NCBI RefSeq assembly: GCF_008042035.1
Contig: NZ_RDBL01000013.1
Coordinates: 344,993-391,293, forward strand
Source: Streptomyces sp. col6
Lineage (GTDB): Bacteria; Actinomycetota; Actinomycetes; Streptomycetales; Streptomycetaceae
Length of the DNA stretch: 46,301 nt
Reading direction: 5' to 3'
This document shows, in pieces, positions 26,801-33,850 of the stretch; the stretch's first letter is position 1, and every line of letters starts with the position of its first letter. The notes beneath the pieces were generated by a model that saw only the letters and a list, made by a program, of their open reading frames with translations, searched no databases and was not told where the DNA came from. The translations under genes and the position numbers were made by a program.

Positions 26801-29016
26801 CGATCGAGGGCGAGATGCTCGCCGTCGATCGCGCCCAGTCGCTCTTCGACCGTGCGGCCGGTCTGTGGAGTGACCTGGGTTTCCCGCACGGACACCCGCG
26901 GTACCTCCTTCTCTACGCGCGCTTCCTGGCCCGTGATCTGCAGGACCTGCGCCGTGCGGCGGCCGTACTCGTTCAGTTGCAGACCGCCGACGCGTCGGGG
27001 GAGTGGGTCGTGGAGCGGTCCCTGCTGTGGCACCAGCTGTCCGGCCTGGGATACCCGGTGCACGATGCCTCGCTGCTGGACGTGCCCGCCGACTCCCGGG
27101 AGAAAGTCCTCCGCGGAGGCGTGGCGGCCGTACTGAACTCGCCGCAGCGGACAGCTGAGCTGTGCCTGGCCCTCGCCACCGTGCAGCCTCCCTCGGCGCG
27201 GCTGGGGGCACTGGCGGGGCTGAGCAGTTGTCCGACACCCCCCGATGAGGCCCCGAGCCCTTCGCATCTGAACGCTCTGCACGCATTGTTCGCCCCCATC
27301 GCGCAGCCTGCCCGGTCAGGGCTCGACTATCAGGTGCAGCTCACCCACCTCGCGCATCTGGGACGGCTCGCCGGGCAGAGGGCGCAGGCAGCCCACCTCT
27401 CCGACCGCGCTCATCAGGAACTGCACACCCGGTCCGGCGATCCGCTGTCGGCCTGGCGTCGAGCTCAGGCGCAGATGCTGGCCAGGGGAACCGCCACCAA
27501 GCACGTCAGCGACAGCCTTCTGGAGGTCGCACCGGCGACGGCGCCGTTGTCGTCCGCGGTCGCCCGCTGGTTCCTGGCACGGAGAGCCTCCGCCACGGCC
27601 GAGGAACGCGACGAGCACCTGCGCAGGGCAGTCGCCGACCTGGGCGGGGTACACCAGGAATCGGCATGGGAGGCACGCATTCTCCATTCCGTCGGGGAGG
27701 ACCTGAACGACCGCTCGATGATGAAGGCCGCCGACCGCATGATGGTGAGGCTCGGACATCCCGCGCCGGGAGAACAGGCCCGGAGTCCGGTCGATGATCA
27801 GGAGCGGCCGGAGACGGACCGCGTGTTCAGCATCGTTCCCGGCAACACGTCCACGGCGGGCCACCAGGCGCTGGCCGACACGCTGCTGGCGGACTGGCGT
27901 GCGGCAGCGGCGACCATGCTGCCCCGGCTGCGGGAAGTGTGGCCGGGTGCCGACCAGGTCTCGCGTATGCAGGTGCGGTCCGACGACGCCGCTCTGCACA
28001 CGTTCCCCTGGGAACTGTCGTCGCTCGCGGCGAGCGAGGACGAACACATGGTCCTCTACCGGACCCTCCCCGATGCCGCGGAATCGGCGGATGTCCGGGC
28101 CTTGCAGTCTGCGCTCCGCCTCATGGCCGGCATGGAGATCATCGCTGACGGGGTCTTGGGCGGTGCGACTTTCGCGGCCGCTGCCGCCGCCCTCAACATC
28201 GTGCTGCCCAAAGGAATGAGCGGGACTTCCAGGGCTTTGGTGTCGCTCGCCGGCGCGGCCTTGGTCACCCTTCTGCGGGAAGCGCGGCAGCGAACGCGGG
28301 CGAAGTTCGGAGCGCACTCGGTACTCCTGCTGGAGAGCGCGCCGAACGATGCCCTGCTGGACCTGCAGGTGTCAGCCAGGTCCCTTACGGACGTCTACCG
28401 CTCACAGGGATGCGAGGTGCTGCAGGTATCCAGTCCTGCCTCCTTGCCGCCCGCCCGTCGGGGAGCACCGGCTGTGCTGCATGTGCACGCCCCGCTGAGG
28501 ATCAAGGGGGGCACGACCCCGTACTTCGACCTGTCGCCGGTCGGACTCAGCCCGAGTGATCGTCTGGACAGCAAGGCCTCGGGATCGGACCTGGATCCAA
28601 GCAGGCTGGTCCAGTGGCTGGCCGGGTTCGAACCGGGAACCCAGCCGCTCATCGTTCTCGACCCCCCGCGCCCCAGTTCGTCCGCCGACATCCCTCTGCA
28701 GCTCGTGTTGCGCAACCACTTCGCGGCGATCCTCTTCGCCTCGGGCCTGGTGCCTGCTGCCCTCGGGACCGGACTCGTCAAGGCGTCCGAGCTCCAAGCC
28801 ATGGTTCTGGCGACCGGGATCGTACGGGAGGCGCCTCTGATGGAGTTGCACAGGGCTCTGCAAGCAGTGGTCCTGCTCCAGACGGATCCAGGCCGGGGAG
28901 ACGCCAGATGGACGACTACCGACTGGGGCGATGACTCTCTCGAAGCGATCACCGGCACCATGTTCGCCACCCCGTCCGCCCTGCACCTCTCGGAATCCGA
29001 GGCGGACGAGGAATGA
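23854..29016 (+). CDS. Giant STAND-type NTPase with helical repeats and a degenerate CHAT-like domain
   Basis: A 1720-residue cytoplasmic protein. The N-terminal 100 residues form a small helical/winged domain. A STAND/NACHT-like NTPase follows, with Walker A YAPGGAGKTMQL (about 237-248), Walker B VVLVVDTLEELL (about 357-368) and VILAGRYDL. About 600-1320 is alpha-helical, TPR-like repeat sequence, the usual sensor part of such proteins. The last about 340 residues resemble a CHAT domain: HTFPWELSSL near 1380 matches LPWEL of the upstream protease. But the His motif reads VLHVHAPL (near 1541) and the Cys motif LIVLDPPRP (near 1598), so the dyad seems lost. A hydrophobic insert (about 1430-1480) could touch a membrane. 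The start ATG overlaps the preceding stop (ATGA) and has GGAGG; the upstream extension of the frame overlaps the protease gene. Confidence 0.9.
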   Translation: MTNAADMMADLARRLASGESPEDISRSLVPESWRPALRACAAARMFDSALYEGTLRPWAHRATGEEPPSWSDLVEQGAVVPARWQHGQYALTDSDRSSYFREWLKPTPSRLLAELEELEREVARYWGAADDEVEQLRHLLLGAPERAVSLFDRLFAQADEDGDFAACEDLVDVLGDPDRSVRLAPELRQRYRDCSGYVRTRSFWAADYARAAQYLPPDGIEEQAERLLRGEQRIWQMYAPGGAGKTMQLRWLVARHWVPAGRDVLCARIDFDFASARAVGRHPWLILLEIAEQVGRRFPGKLFERLESYAAYRVLLDRRPSKLASDVARDIALLNSEAVEDELVGAFADRLNRVRPGKPVVLVVDTLEELLLHGSGEAAQLLRLLARLLERCPGLRVILAGRYDLREALPDALTVFGDVEIAHVEVPLFTSGKTRAYLARRGITDPELVRAATSKAQGLPFTLALCADVIESDPDITPETLNSWGEPHLRYLIERVVCRIEDPQVRWILRYGVVPRQLRFEDVKQVMLHWLSAGISGAEEVDDPRTDAHHLRGSSEVFPVVSGQLTGWQLENAWQRLLDYAGASSWVSRQPGDDSVVVFHPNVAAPMRQLVALQPVARKLHRAFALHFESQAGAYPEQWLTYTREALYHHFQGGHPDAVQAWHNAVRRADERNDFDGMRELAEEVLGPEYVEGTEPRRLPDGPQLISHTTLIAAHLVIATSLVLKQAEENTYNAADPLWNEIEHRMAVVGKLRAKAPAPDVQSNSAEQLLRACLLSSQNKHQEAAHIVQLALREEEEDRWRERLQVTLARIQTALHDGEAESTYRSALHTAHTRSATASQWLISLELAQQLERQGNITKAVELEDQVVTPAESKASAALTRNAGRRHERTSPLQSRAMLAKARSQLSSFVPTEALATLQRPELLAVPHAQRVERCLLQSRAHRLLGQSQEALTALDEAEQSSASGEGPARFRHLARSLMARAAIEGEMLAVDRAQSLFDRAAGLWSDLGFPHGHPRYLLLYARFLARDLQDLRRAAAVLVQLQTADASGEWVVERSLLWHQLSGLGYPVHDASLLDVPADSREKVLRGGVAAVLNSPQRTAELCLALATVQPPSARLGALAGLSSCPTPPDEAPSPSHLNALHALFAPIAQPARSGLDYQVQLTHLAHLGRLAGQRAQAAHLSDRAHQELHTRSGDPLSAWRRAQAQMLARGTATKHVSDSLLEVAPATAPLSSAVARWFLARRASATAEERDEHLRRAVADLGGVHQESAWEARILHSVGEDLNDRSMMKAADRMMVRLGHPAPGEQARSPVDDQERPETDRVFSIVPGNTSTAGHQALADTLLADWRAAAATMLPRLREVWPGADQVSRMQVRSDDAALHTFPWELSSLAASEDEHMVLYRTLPDAAESADVRALQSALRLMAGMEIIADGVLGGATFAAAAAALNIVLPKGMSGTSRALVSLAGAALVTLLREARQRTRAKFGAHSVLLLESAPNDALLDLQVSARSLTDVYRSQGCEVLQVSSPASLPPARRGAPAVLHVHAPLRIKGGTTPYFDLSPVGLSPSDRLDSKASGSDLDPSRLVQWLAGFEPGTQPLIVLDPPRPSSSADIPLQLVLRNHFAAILFASGLVPAALGTGLVKASELQAMVLATGIVREAPLMELHRALQAVVLLQTDPGRGDARWTTTDWGDDSLEAITGTMFATPSALHLSESEADEE

Positions 29017-30356
29017 CCCGTGTCGACGGGGGCTACAGGCGTCGCCGGGAGCATGAGACGCGGCACGTCATCGATGATCTGAGGGCGGAACTCTCCTCGT
29101 GGAGCAGCAGTGCTTCAGAGGGCCATTCCCTGGAGAAGCACGAGTCGCAAGTCCGTTCCGTTGTTCTGGTGCTGACGACGGTACTCGACCGCATCGAATT
29201 GATGCCGTCGGACGAACGCGTCCTCCGGGCGGCGGACATCGTCCTCGACCTGCACCACCTGTGGGACTTCTTCAGAAGCAAACTGCTCATCCGGCAAGTC
29301 CCCCGTTACGGAAGGCTGCTCGAAGTCACCGACGAGTTGGCGTGGTCGTTGTACGAACCCGTCATGCTGGCCGCTGCGTCGGACTCCCGGCTGCGTGAAC
29401 CGCCTTTGACGTTTCCCAGCCGCCGGCCCGTTCCTTTCGCGACGGCGCGCGGGTCCGACTTCGAGGACCTGCTCTCCCATGGAAGGCAGCGGACGATGGA
29501 CGGCCGTAAGGCGAGCAAGTGCCTGCCCGTCCCCCTCATCTCCCTGCCGTGGTCGTCGGGACGCCACCTGCCCTCCCTCCTCGCCGTCGCACATGAGACG
29601 GCCCACCACATCGAGGACGATTTCGGCCTGACGCCATCGCTGCTCGCCAGACTGAGAAGCGTTACGGGGATGGAGACCGACCGCCTGCTGCTCTGGGAGC
29701 GGTGGCTCGGAGAGGCGTTCGCGGACATCTGCGCGACCATCGCCTGCGGGCCGGCCTATATCTGGGCGCTGGCCGACGCCTTGCGAACAGCGGAGGAACG
29801 CCATACGGCAGAGTCCGCCGACTATCCCCCGGATCGTCTGCGGCTCCTGATCTGTCACGCCGCTCTTCCCTCCCTTCAGGAGCCGTACTCGCTGCCACCC
29901 CTGCCGGGTCATCAGGAGCCCGCCGACATGGAGCCCGACGCAGTGGTCGAGGCCCTGCTCTCCGACGGAATGCGGGAGCTGGGAGGAAAGGGGCTGCGGG
30001 AACTGATCGGCTTGCGCCGCCCCGCAGACATTCCGGACGAGGTGGCCCGGCTCCGCAACGCACTCAGAACCCGACGTCGTGACGTCCCCGGGATCCTCGC
30101 CGCGGCGACCCTGGCCTTCGTCGCGGACCCCTCGGCCTACGAGGCGGCCGGTATCGGCGAACGCTGCATGAATGAGGTCATCGGTCTCAGGCAGAAAGGG
30201 AAGCGTCACACGGTTTCCGACGGGCATCGGGGAAGCCGGGACAGCCAGGCGGGCGACGAGCTCTTCGAGCTGCTGCGCGACCGCGCCGAGGCGTCAGGGC
30301 CACGAGTCCCACCGGCGCGTACGGCACCGGGGAGTGGTCGATACCATTCCGCGTGA
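29013..30356 (+). CDS. Putative zinc metallopeptidase of the accessory operon
   Basis: A 447-residue protein of no named family that I recognise. It carries HETAHH (194-199), an HExxH zinc motif, followed by GEAFAD with Glu234, spaced like the third zinc ligand of gluzincin peptidases. The N-terminal about 190 residues are helical and charged; the C-terminal about 60 residues are low in structure. The ATG overlaps the stop of the giant NTPase gene (ATGA), tying it to the same operon. The last codons run through the apparent promoter of the next gene and end in a GTGA overlap with it. A second protease beside CHAT could process the effector, the sensor or a host target. Activity is inferred from the motif only. 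Confidence 0.85.
   Translation: MTRVDGGYRRRREHETRHVIDDLRAELSSWSSSASEGHSLEKHESQVRSVVLVLTTVLDRIELMPSDERVLRAADIVLDLHHLWDFFRSKLLIRQVPRYGRLLEVTDELAWSLYEPVMLAAASDSRLREPPLTFPSRRPVPFATARGSDFEDLLSHGRQRTMDGRKASKCLPVPLISLPWSSGRHLPSLLAVAHETAHHIEDDFGLTPSLLARLRSVTGMETDRLLLWERWLGEAFADICATIACGPAYIWALADALRTAEERHTAESADYPPDRLRLLICHAALPSLQEPYSLPPLPGHQEPADMEPDAVVEALLSDGMRELGGKGLRELIGLRRPADIPDEVARLRNALRTRRRDVPGILAAATLAFVADPSAYEAAGIGERCMNEVIGLRQKGKRHTVSDGHRGSRDSQAGDELFELLRDRAEASGPRVPPARTAPGSGRYHSA
30342..30347 (+). promoter_or_regulatory. Candidate -10 element of the MFS gene inside the end of the metallopeptidase frame
   Basis: TACCAT lies 5 nt before GTG 30353. No clear -35 is visible. If real, the MFS gene has its own leaderless promoter within the last codons of the upstream gene. 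Confidence 0.3.
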
Positions 30357-31639
30357 CCGAATCCCTGACCGAATCCGATGCCGGCGCCGGTGAGCCGTCG
30401 CCCCGGGGCCGGATATTCGCCGACCTGACGCCCCTGCGGACCTCGCCCGACTACCGGCGGCTCTGGTTCGGGAACACCGTGTCCTGGGTGGGGCAGGGGA
30501 TGACGGCGCTGGCCGTCTCGTTGCAGGTGTACGACCTGACCGGGTCGGCCTTCTCCGTGGGGCTCATCGGGGCCTGCTCGCTGGTGCCGCTCGTGGTGTT
30601 CGGGCTGTACGGCGGGGCCGTCGCGGACACCGTGGACCGGCGGAAGCTGGGGCTGGCCAGTGCGTTCGGGTCGTTCCTGCTGTCGGTGGTGCTCGTCGGG
30701 GTCACCGTCGCCGGGGTGGAGCGGGTGGGGGTGCTGTACGGGGTCGTCGCGCTCCAGGCCGTCTGCTTCGCGCTCAACTCGCCCGCGCGCTCCTCGATGA
30801 TCGCCCGGCTGCTGCCGGCCGAGCAGCTGCCCGCCGCCAACGCGCTGAACTCGATGACCAGCACCACCGGCACGCTCGTCGGGCCCATGCTCGGCGGGCT
30901 CATCGTCGGGTGGTGGGGGTACCGCGCCGCGTACGGGGTCGACGCCGTCACCTTCACCGCGTCCCTCTACGCCATGTGGCGGCTGCCCTCGATGCTGCCC
31001 GAGCGGGACGCGGCGACGGACCGGAAGCGGGCCTCCGTGCTCGACGGGCTGCGGTTCCTCGGGACCCGGCCCAATCTGCGGATGACGTTCCTCAGCGACC
31101 TGTGCGCCATGGTCCTCGCCCAGCCCCGCGCGCTCTTCCCCGTCGTCGCCGTCCTCTGGTACGGGGGCGACGCGAAGACCACCGGGCTGCTCGTCGCCGC
31201 ACCGGCGCTCGGGGCGCTGCTCGGCGGGGTGTTCTCCGGGTGGCTGGGCAGCGTCCGGCGCCACGGTCTCGCGGTGCTGGTCGCCGTCGGCTGCTGGGGC
31301 GCGGCCGTCGCGGTCTTCGGCCTCACCCGGCAGCTCTGGCTCGGCATCCTGTTCCTGGCGCTCGCCGGGGCCGCCGACACCACGTCCATGGTCTTCCGCA
31401 ACACGATGCTCCAGGCGGCCGTCCCGGACGAGCTGCGCGGCCGGCTCCAGGGCGTCTTCATCGTGGTGGTGGCCGGCGGGCCCCGGCTGGGGGACTTCCT
31501 CGCCGGGTCCGCCGCAGATCTGACCTCCCCGGGGCTCGCCGTCACCGGGGGAGGCATCGCCTGCGTGGTCGCGGTGGCGCTGCTCGGGCTGCGGTGGCGC
31601 GGCTTCGCCCGGTACGACGCGCGCCACCCCGAGCCGTAG
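30353..31639 (+). CDS. MFS exporter, EntS (enterobactin exporter)-like
   Basis: A 428-residue major facilitator protein with about 12 membrane segments. YRRLWFGNTVSWVGQGMTALA at the N-terminus and GGAVADTVDRRKLGL in the first cytoplasmic loop are typical of the EntS/DHA3 branch, which exports siderophores and drugs; the substrate is unknown. The start is GTG 30353, overlapping the previous stop (GTGA). The first codons contain a 12-nt near-duplication encoding TES-LTES. Codon use and high GC match the core genome rather than the operon before it. It converges on the VOC gene with a 6-nt gap. Confidence 0.9.
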   Translation: MTESLTESDAGAGEPSPRGRIFADLTPLRTSPDYRRLWFGNTVSWVGQGMTALAVSLQVYDLTGSAFSVGLIGACSLVPLVVFGLYGGAVADTVDRRKLGLASAFGSFLLSVVLVGVTVAGVERVGVLYGVVALQAVCFALNSPARSSMIARLLPAEQLPAANALNSMTSTTGTLVGPMLGGLIVGWWGYRAAYGVDAVTFTASLYAMWRLPSMLPERDAATDRKRASVLDGLRFLGTRPNLRMTFLSDLCAMVLAQPRALFPVVAVLWYGGDAKTTGLLVAAPALGALLGGVFSGWLGSVRRHGLAVLVAVGCWGAAVAVFGLTRQLWLGILFLALAGAADTTSMVFRNTMLQAAVPDELRGRLQGVFIVVVAGGPRLGDFLAGSAADLTSPGLAVTGGGIACVVAVALLGLRWRGFARYDARHPEP

Positions 31640-31645
31640 AGCCCG

Positions 31646-32443
31646 CTACGACACCCGCTCCAGCGTCGGCATCTCGCCGCCCGTCGTGCCGTTGTCGATC
31701 AGCGAGAACGGCGCGCCCTCCGGGTCCGTCAGCGCCGCGAACCGGCCGAACGGGATGGTCATCGGGCCGAACCGCAGCGTCGCTCCCATGGACGTCGCCT
31801 TCTCCACCGCCGCGTCGCAGTCGTCCACGGTGAAGTACACGTTCATGTACGGCGGCACCTCCGGCGGGAAGTCGTCCGTCATCCTCATGCGCCCCAGGAC
31901 CGGGTCCGCGCCCAGGTCGTAGAGCGTGAAGTCGACCCCGTCGTCCGTCATGCGCTGCACGCCGTACCCGAAGACCTCGGGGAAGAAGGCGTCCGCACGC
32001 TCCGGGGCCCGGGTGAAGACCTCGGCCCAGTTGAAGGCGCCCGGGACGGTCCGCGCCTCGAAGCCCTTGTGGGTGCCGGGCTGCCATACGCCGAAGGTGA
32101 CCCCGCCCGGGTCGGCGGCCAGCACCATCGTGCCGAACTCACCGACCCGCATGGGCTCCACCAGGAGCGTGCCGCCGGCGCCGCGGATCTTCGACGCGGT
32201 GGCCTCCGCGTCCGGCGAGGCCAGGTACAGGCACCAGCCGGGCGGCATCTGCCCGGGGCCCGGCGGCATCAGCGCGGCGACCGCCTTGCCGTCCACGTAC
32301 GCCTGCGTGTAGTTGCCGTACTCGGCCAGCGTGTCGCCGAACGTCCAGCCCAGCAGCTCACCGTAGAAGCGTTTCGCGCCCTCCAGGTCGGTGAACGTCG
32401 CGTCGGCCCAGCACGGTGTGCCCTCGGTCGCTTCTGCGGGCAT
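31646..32443 (-). CDS. VOC family protein (two glyoxalase-like domains)
   Basis: A 265-residue protein with two vicinal-oxygen-chelate modules in tandem. The first begins PCWADATFTDLEGAKRFYGE, the second GAFNWAEVFTRAPERADAFF; each ends in a strand of the ADPGGVTFGVWQ or TDPEGAPFSLID type. The family includes glyoxalase I, extradiol dioxygenases and bleomycin-binding proteins; the role here is open. ATG 32443 has AAGGAG about 10 nt upstream. It is the last gene of a same-strand run with the carboxyltransferase and matB (51-nt gap). Confidence 0.9.
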   Translation of the reverse strand: MPAEATEGTPCWADATFTDLEGAKRFYGELLGWTFGDTLAEYGNYTQAYVDGKAVAALMPPGPGQMPPGWCLYLASPDAEATASKIRGAGGTLLVEPMRVGEFGTMVLAADPGGVTFGVWQPGTHKGFEARTVPGAFNWAEVFTRAPERADAFFPEVFGYGVQRMTDDGVDFTLYDLGADPVLGRMRMTDDFPPEVPPYMNVYFTVDDCDAAVEKATSMGATLRFGPMTIPFGRFAALTDPEGAPFSLIDNGTTGGEMPTLERVS

Positions 32444-32494
32444 CGTCGGTCATCTCCTTGCGTGAGGGCGGCCCCTTCCCACGCTAGCCACCCT

Positions 32495-33850
32495 TCACGC
32501 CCCCTGCCCGTCGGCACGTGGTTCCGCCACCGAGCGGGCCACGCCCAGATCCACCAGGTCCTGCGGGCGCAGCCGCAGTTGGCCGGCCGTGGCCCGGACC
32601 TGGTCGGGGGAACGCTTCAGGATCGCGGCGGCCAGTTCCGGGGCGATCACCGAGAAGTAGCTGTCCGGGGTGACGTGGGTGCGGTCCGGCGCGGCCAGGG
32701 CCAGCGCCCCGCCCGAGCCGCCCTCGCCGATCACCAGGGTGGTGACCGGGACCCGGGCCGCCGCGATCGCCGCGAAGGCGTCCGCGATGGCCGCGCCGGC
32801 GCCGGCCCGTTCCGCCTCGGCGTCGTTGGCCGCGCCCGGGGTGTCCACCAGCGTGAGGACCGGGACGCCCAGCCGGCCGGCGAGCCGGATCACCCGGGCC
32901 GCCGTGCGGTAGCCGGCCGGGCGGGTCGCGGTGCCGCACTGCGCCACGTACGCCACCGCCCGGCCCTCGCGCAGCCCGAATCCGCAGAGCAGCCCGGGGT
33001 CCGTGCCGCCGCAGCGGTCGCCGCTCAGCGGCAGCCGCTCGTCGAAGTAGTCGTCCAGATAGGCCCCGGCGCGCGGCCGGTCCGCCGCCCTCGCCCGGAG
33101 CACCGCGTCCCAGCCCGTCCCCGGCAGGTCCCTCGCCCCGAGGGCCGCCGGCACCGGGGCGGGGGAGGGCGGGGTGTCGTGGTGGGCGAGCAGGCCGAGC
33201 CAGCGTCCGACCGTGGCCGCCAGGTCCCCGGGCGCCACGACCGCGTCGACGGAACCGGCCGCGAGCTGGCCCTCGGCCCCGTACGCGGCGGGGTCGGCGC
33301 CGGCCGGCCGTACCCGCGATCCGGCGAACCCGACCTGCGCCCCCGGCAGCGCCAGGATCACATCCGCGCCCGCGCCCAGCGTGGCCCAGCCGCCGCCGGT
33401 CGTCGGGTCGCGCAGGACCGCGAGCTGCGCGGGGCCCGCCGCCCGCAGCCGGGCCGAGGCGCGGGCCACCCGGTGCAGCTGGGTCAGCGCGATCATGCCC
33501 TCCTGCATCCGGCTGCCGCCCGTGGCGATCAGCGAGACGAGCGGCAGCCCTCGGGTGATCGCCTCCTCGTACGCCGCCTCCAGCCGGTCCCCGGTGCGCT
33601 GCCCCAGCGAGCCGCCGAGGAAGCCGAATTCGAAGGAGATCAGGACACACGGGTGCCCGCCGACCGTGGCGGTGCCGTGGACGACGGACTCCTGCTCGCC
33701 GGTACGGGCGGTGGCCCGCGCGCGGGAGTCCGCGTAACCGGTCCAGCCGAGCGGGCCGTCGCCGGCGGTGTCCTCCGCGGGGGCGGCGGACTCGGTGAAG
33801 TCGGCGGTGAGTGCGCCGATCGCCTCCCGTGCCGTCAGCCGCTCAGCCAT
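32495..33850 (-). CDS. Acyl-CoA carboxylase carboxyltransferase subunit (fused beta/alpha type)
   Basis: A 451-residue crotonase-fold carboxyltransferase in which both halves are present. The N-terminal, AccD-like half has SFEFGFLGGSLGQRTGDRL and ATGGSRMQEGMIALTQL. The C-terminal, AccA-like half has LVDTPGAANDAEAER and VIGEGGSGGALAL, with the glycine pairs that bind the acyl-CoA and biotin carbonyls. No zinc ribbon is visible. The ATG lies inside the end of matB (8-nt overlap), so both are co-translated; together they suggest handling of malonyl- or methylmalonyl-CoA. The biotin carboxylase partner is not in the window. Confidence 0.88.
   Translation of the reverse strand: MAERLTAREAIGALTADFTESAAPAEDTAGDGPLGWTGYADSRARATARTGEQESVVHGTATVGGHPCVLISFEFGFLGGSLGQRTGDRLEAAYEEAITRGLPLVSLIATGGSRMQEGMIALTQLHRVARASARLRAAGPAQLAVLRDPTTGGGWATLGAGADVILALPGAQVGFAGSRVRPAGADPAAYGAEGQLAAGSVDAVVAPGDLAATVGRWLGLLAHHDTPPSPAPVPAALGARDLPGTGWDAVLRARAADRPRAGAYLDDYFDERLPLSGDRCGGTDPGLLCGFGLREGRAVAYVAQCGTATRPAGYRTAARVIRLAGRLGVPVLTLVDTPGAANDAEAERAGAGAAIADAFAAIAAARVPVTTLVIGEGGSGGALALAAPDRTHVTPDSYFSVIAPELAAAILKRSPDQVRATAGQLRLRPQDLVDLGVARSVAEPRADGQGA

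Noticed and set aside
30290..30325. CGAGTCCCACC near the island's right end matches the tRNA (CAU) T-arm and could be an attachment repeat.
   Set aside because: Only 11 bases match, inside a coding frame, and the match does not extend through the tRNA 3' end. No integrase gene is present. Treated as chance.
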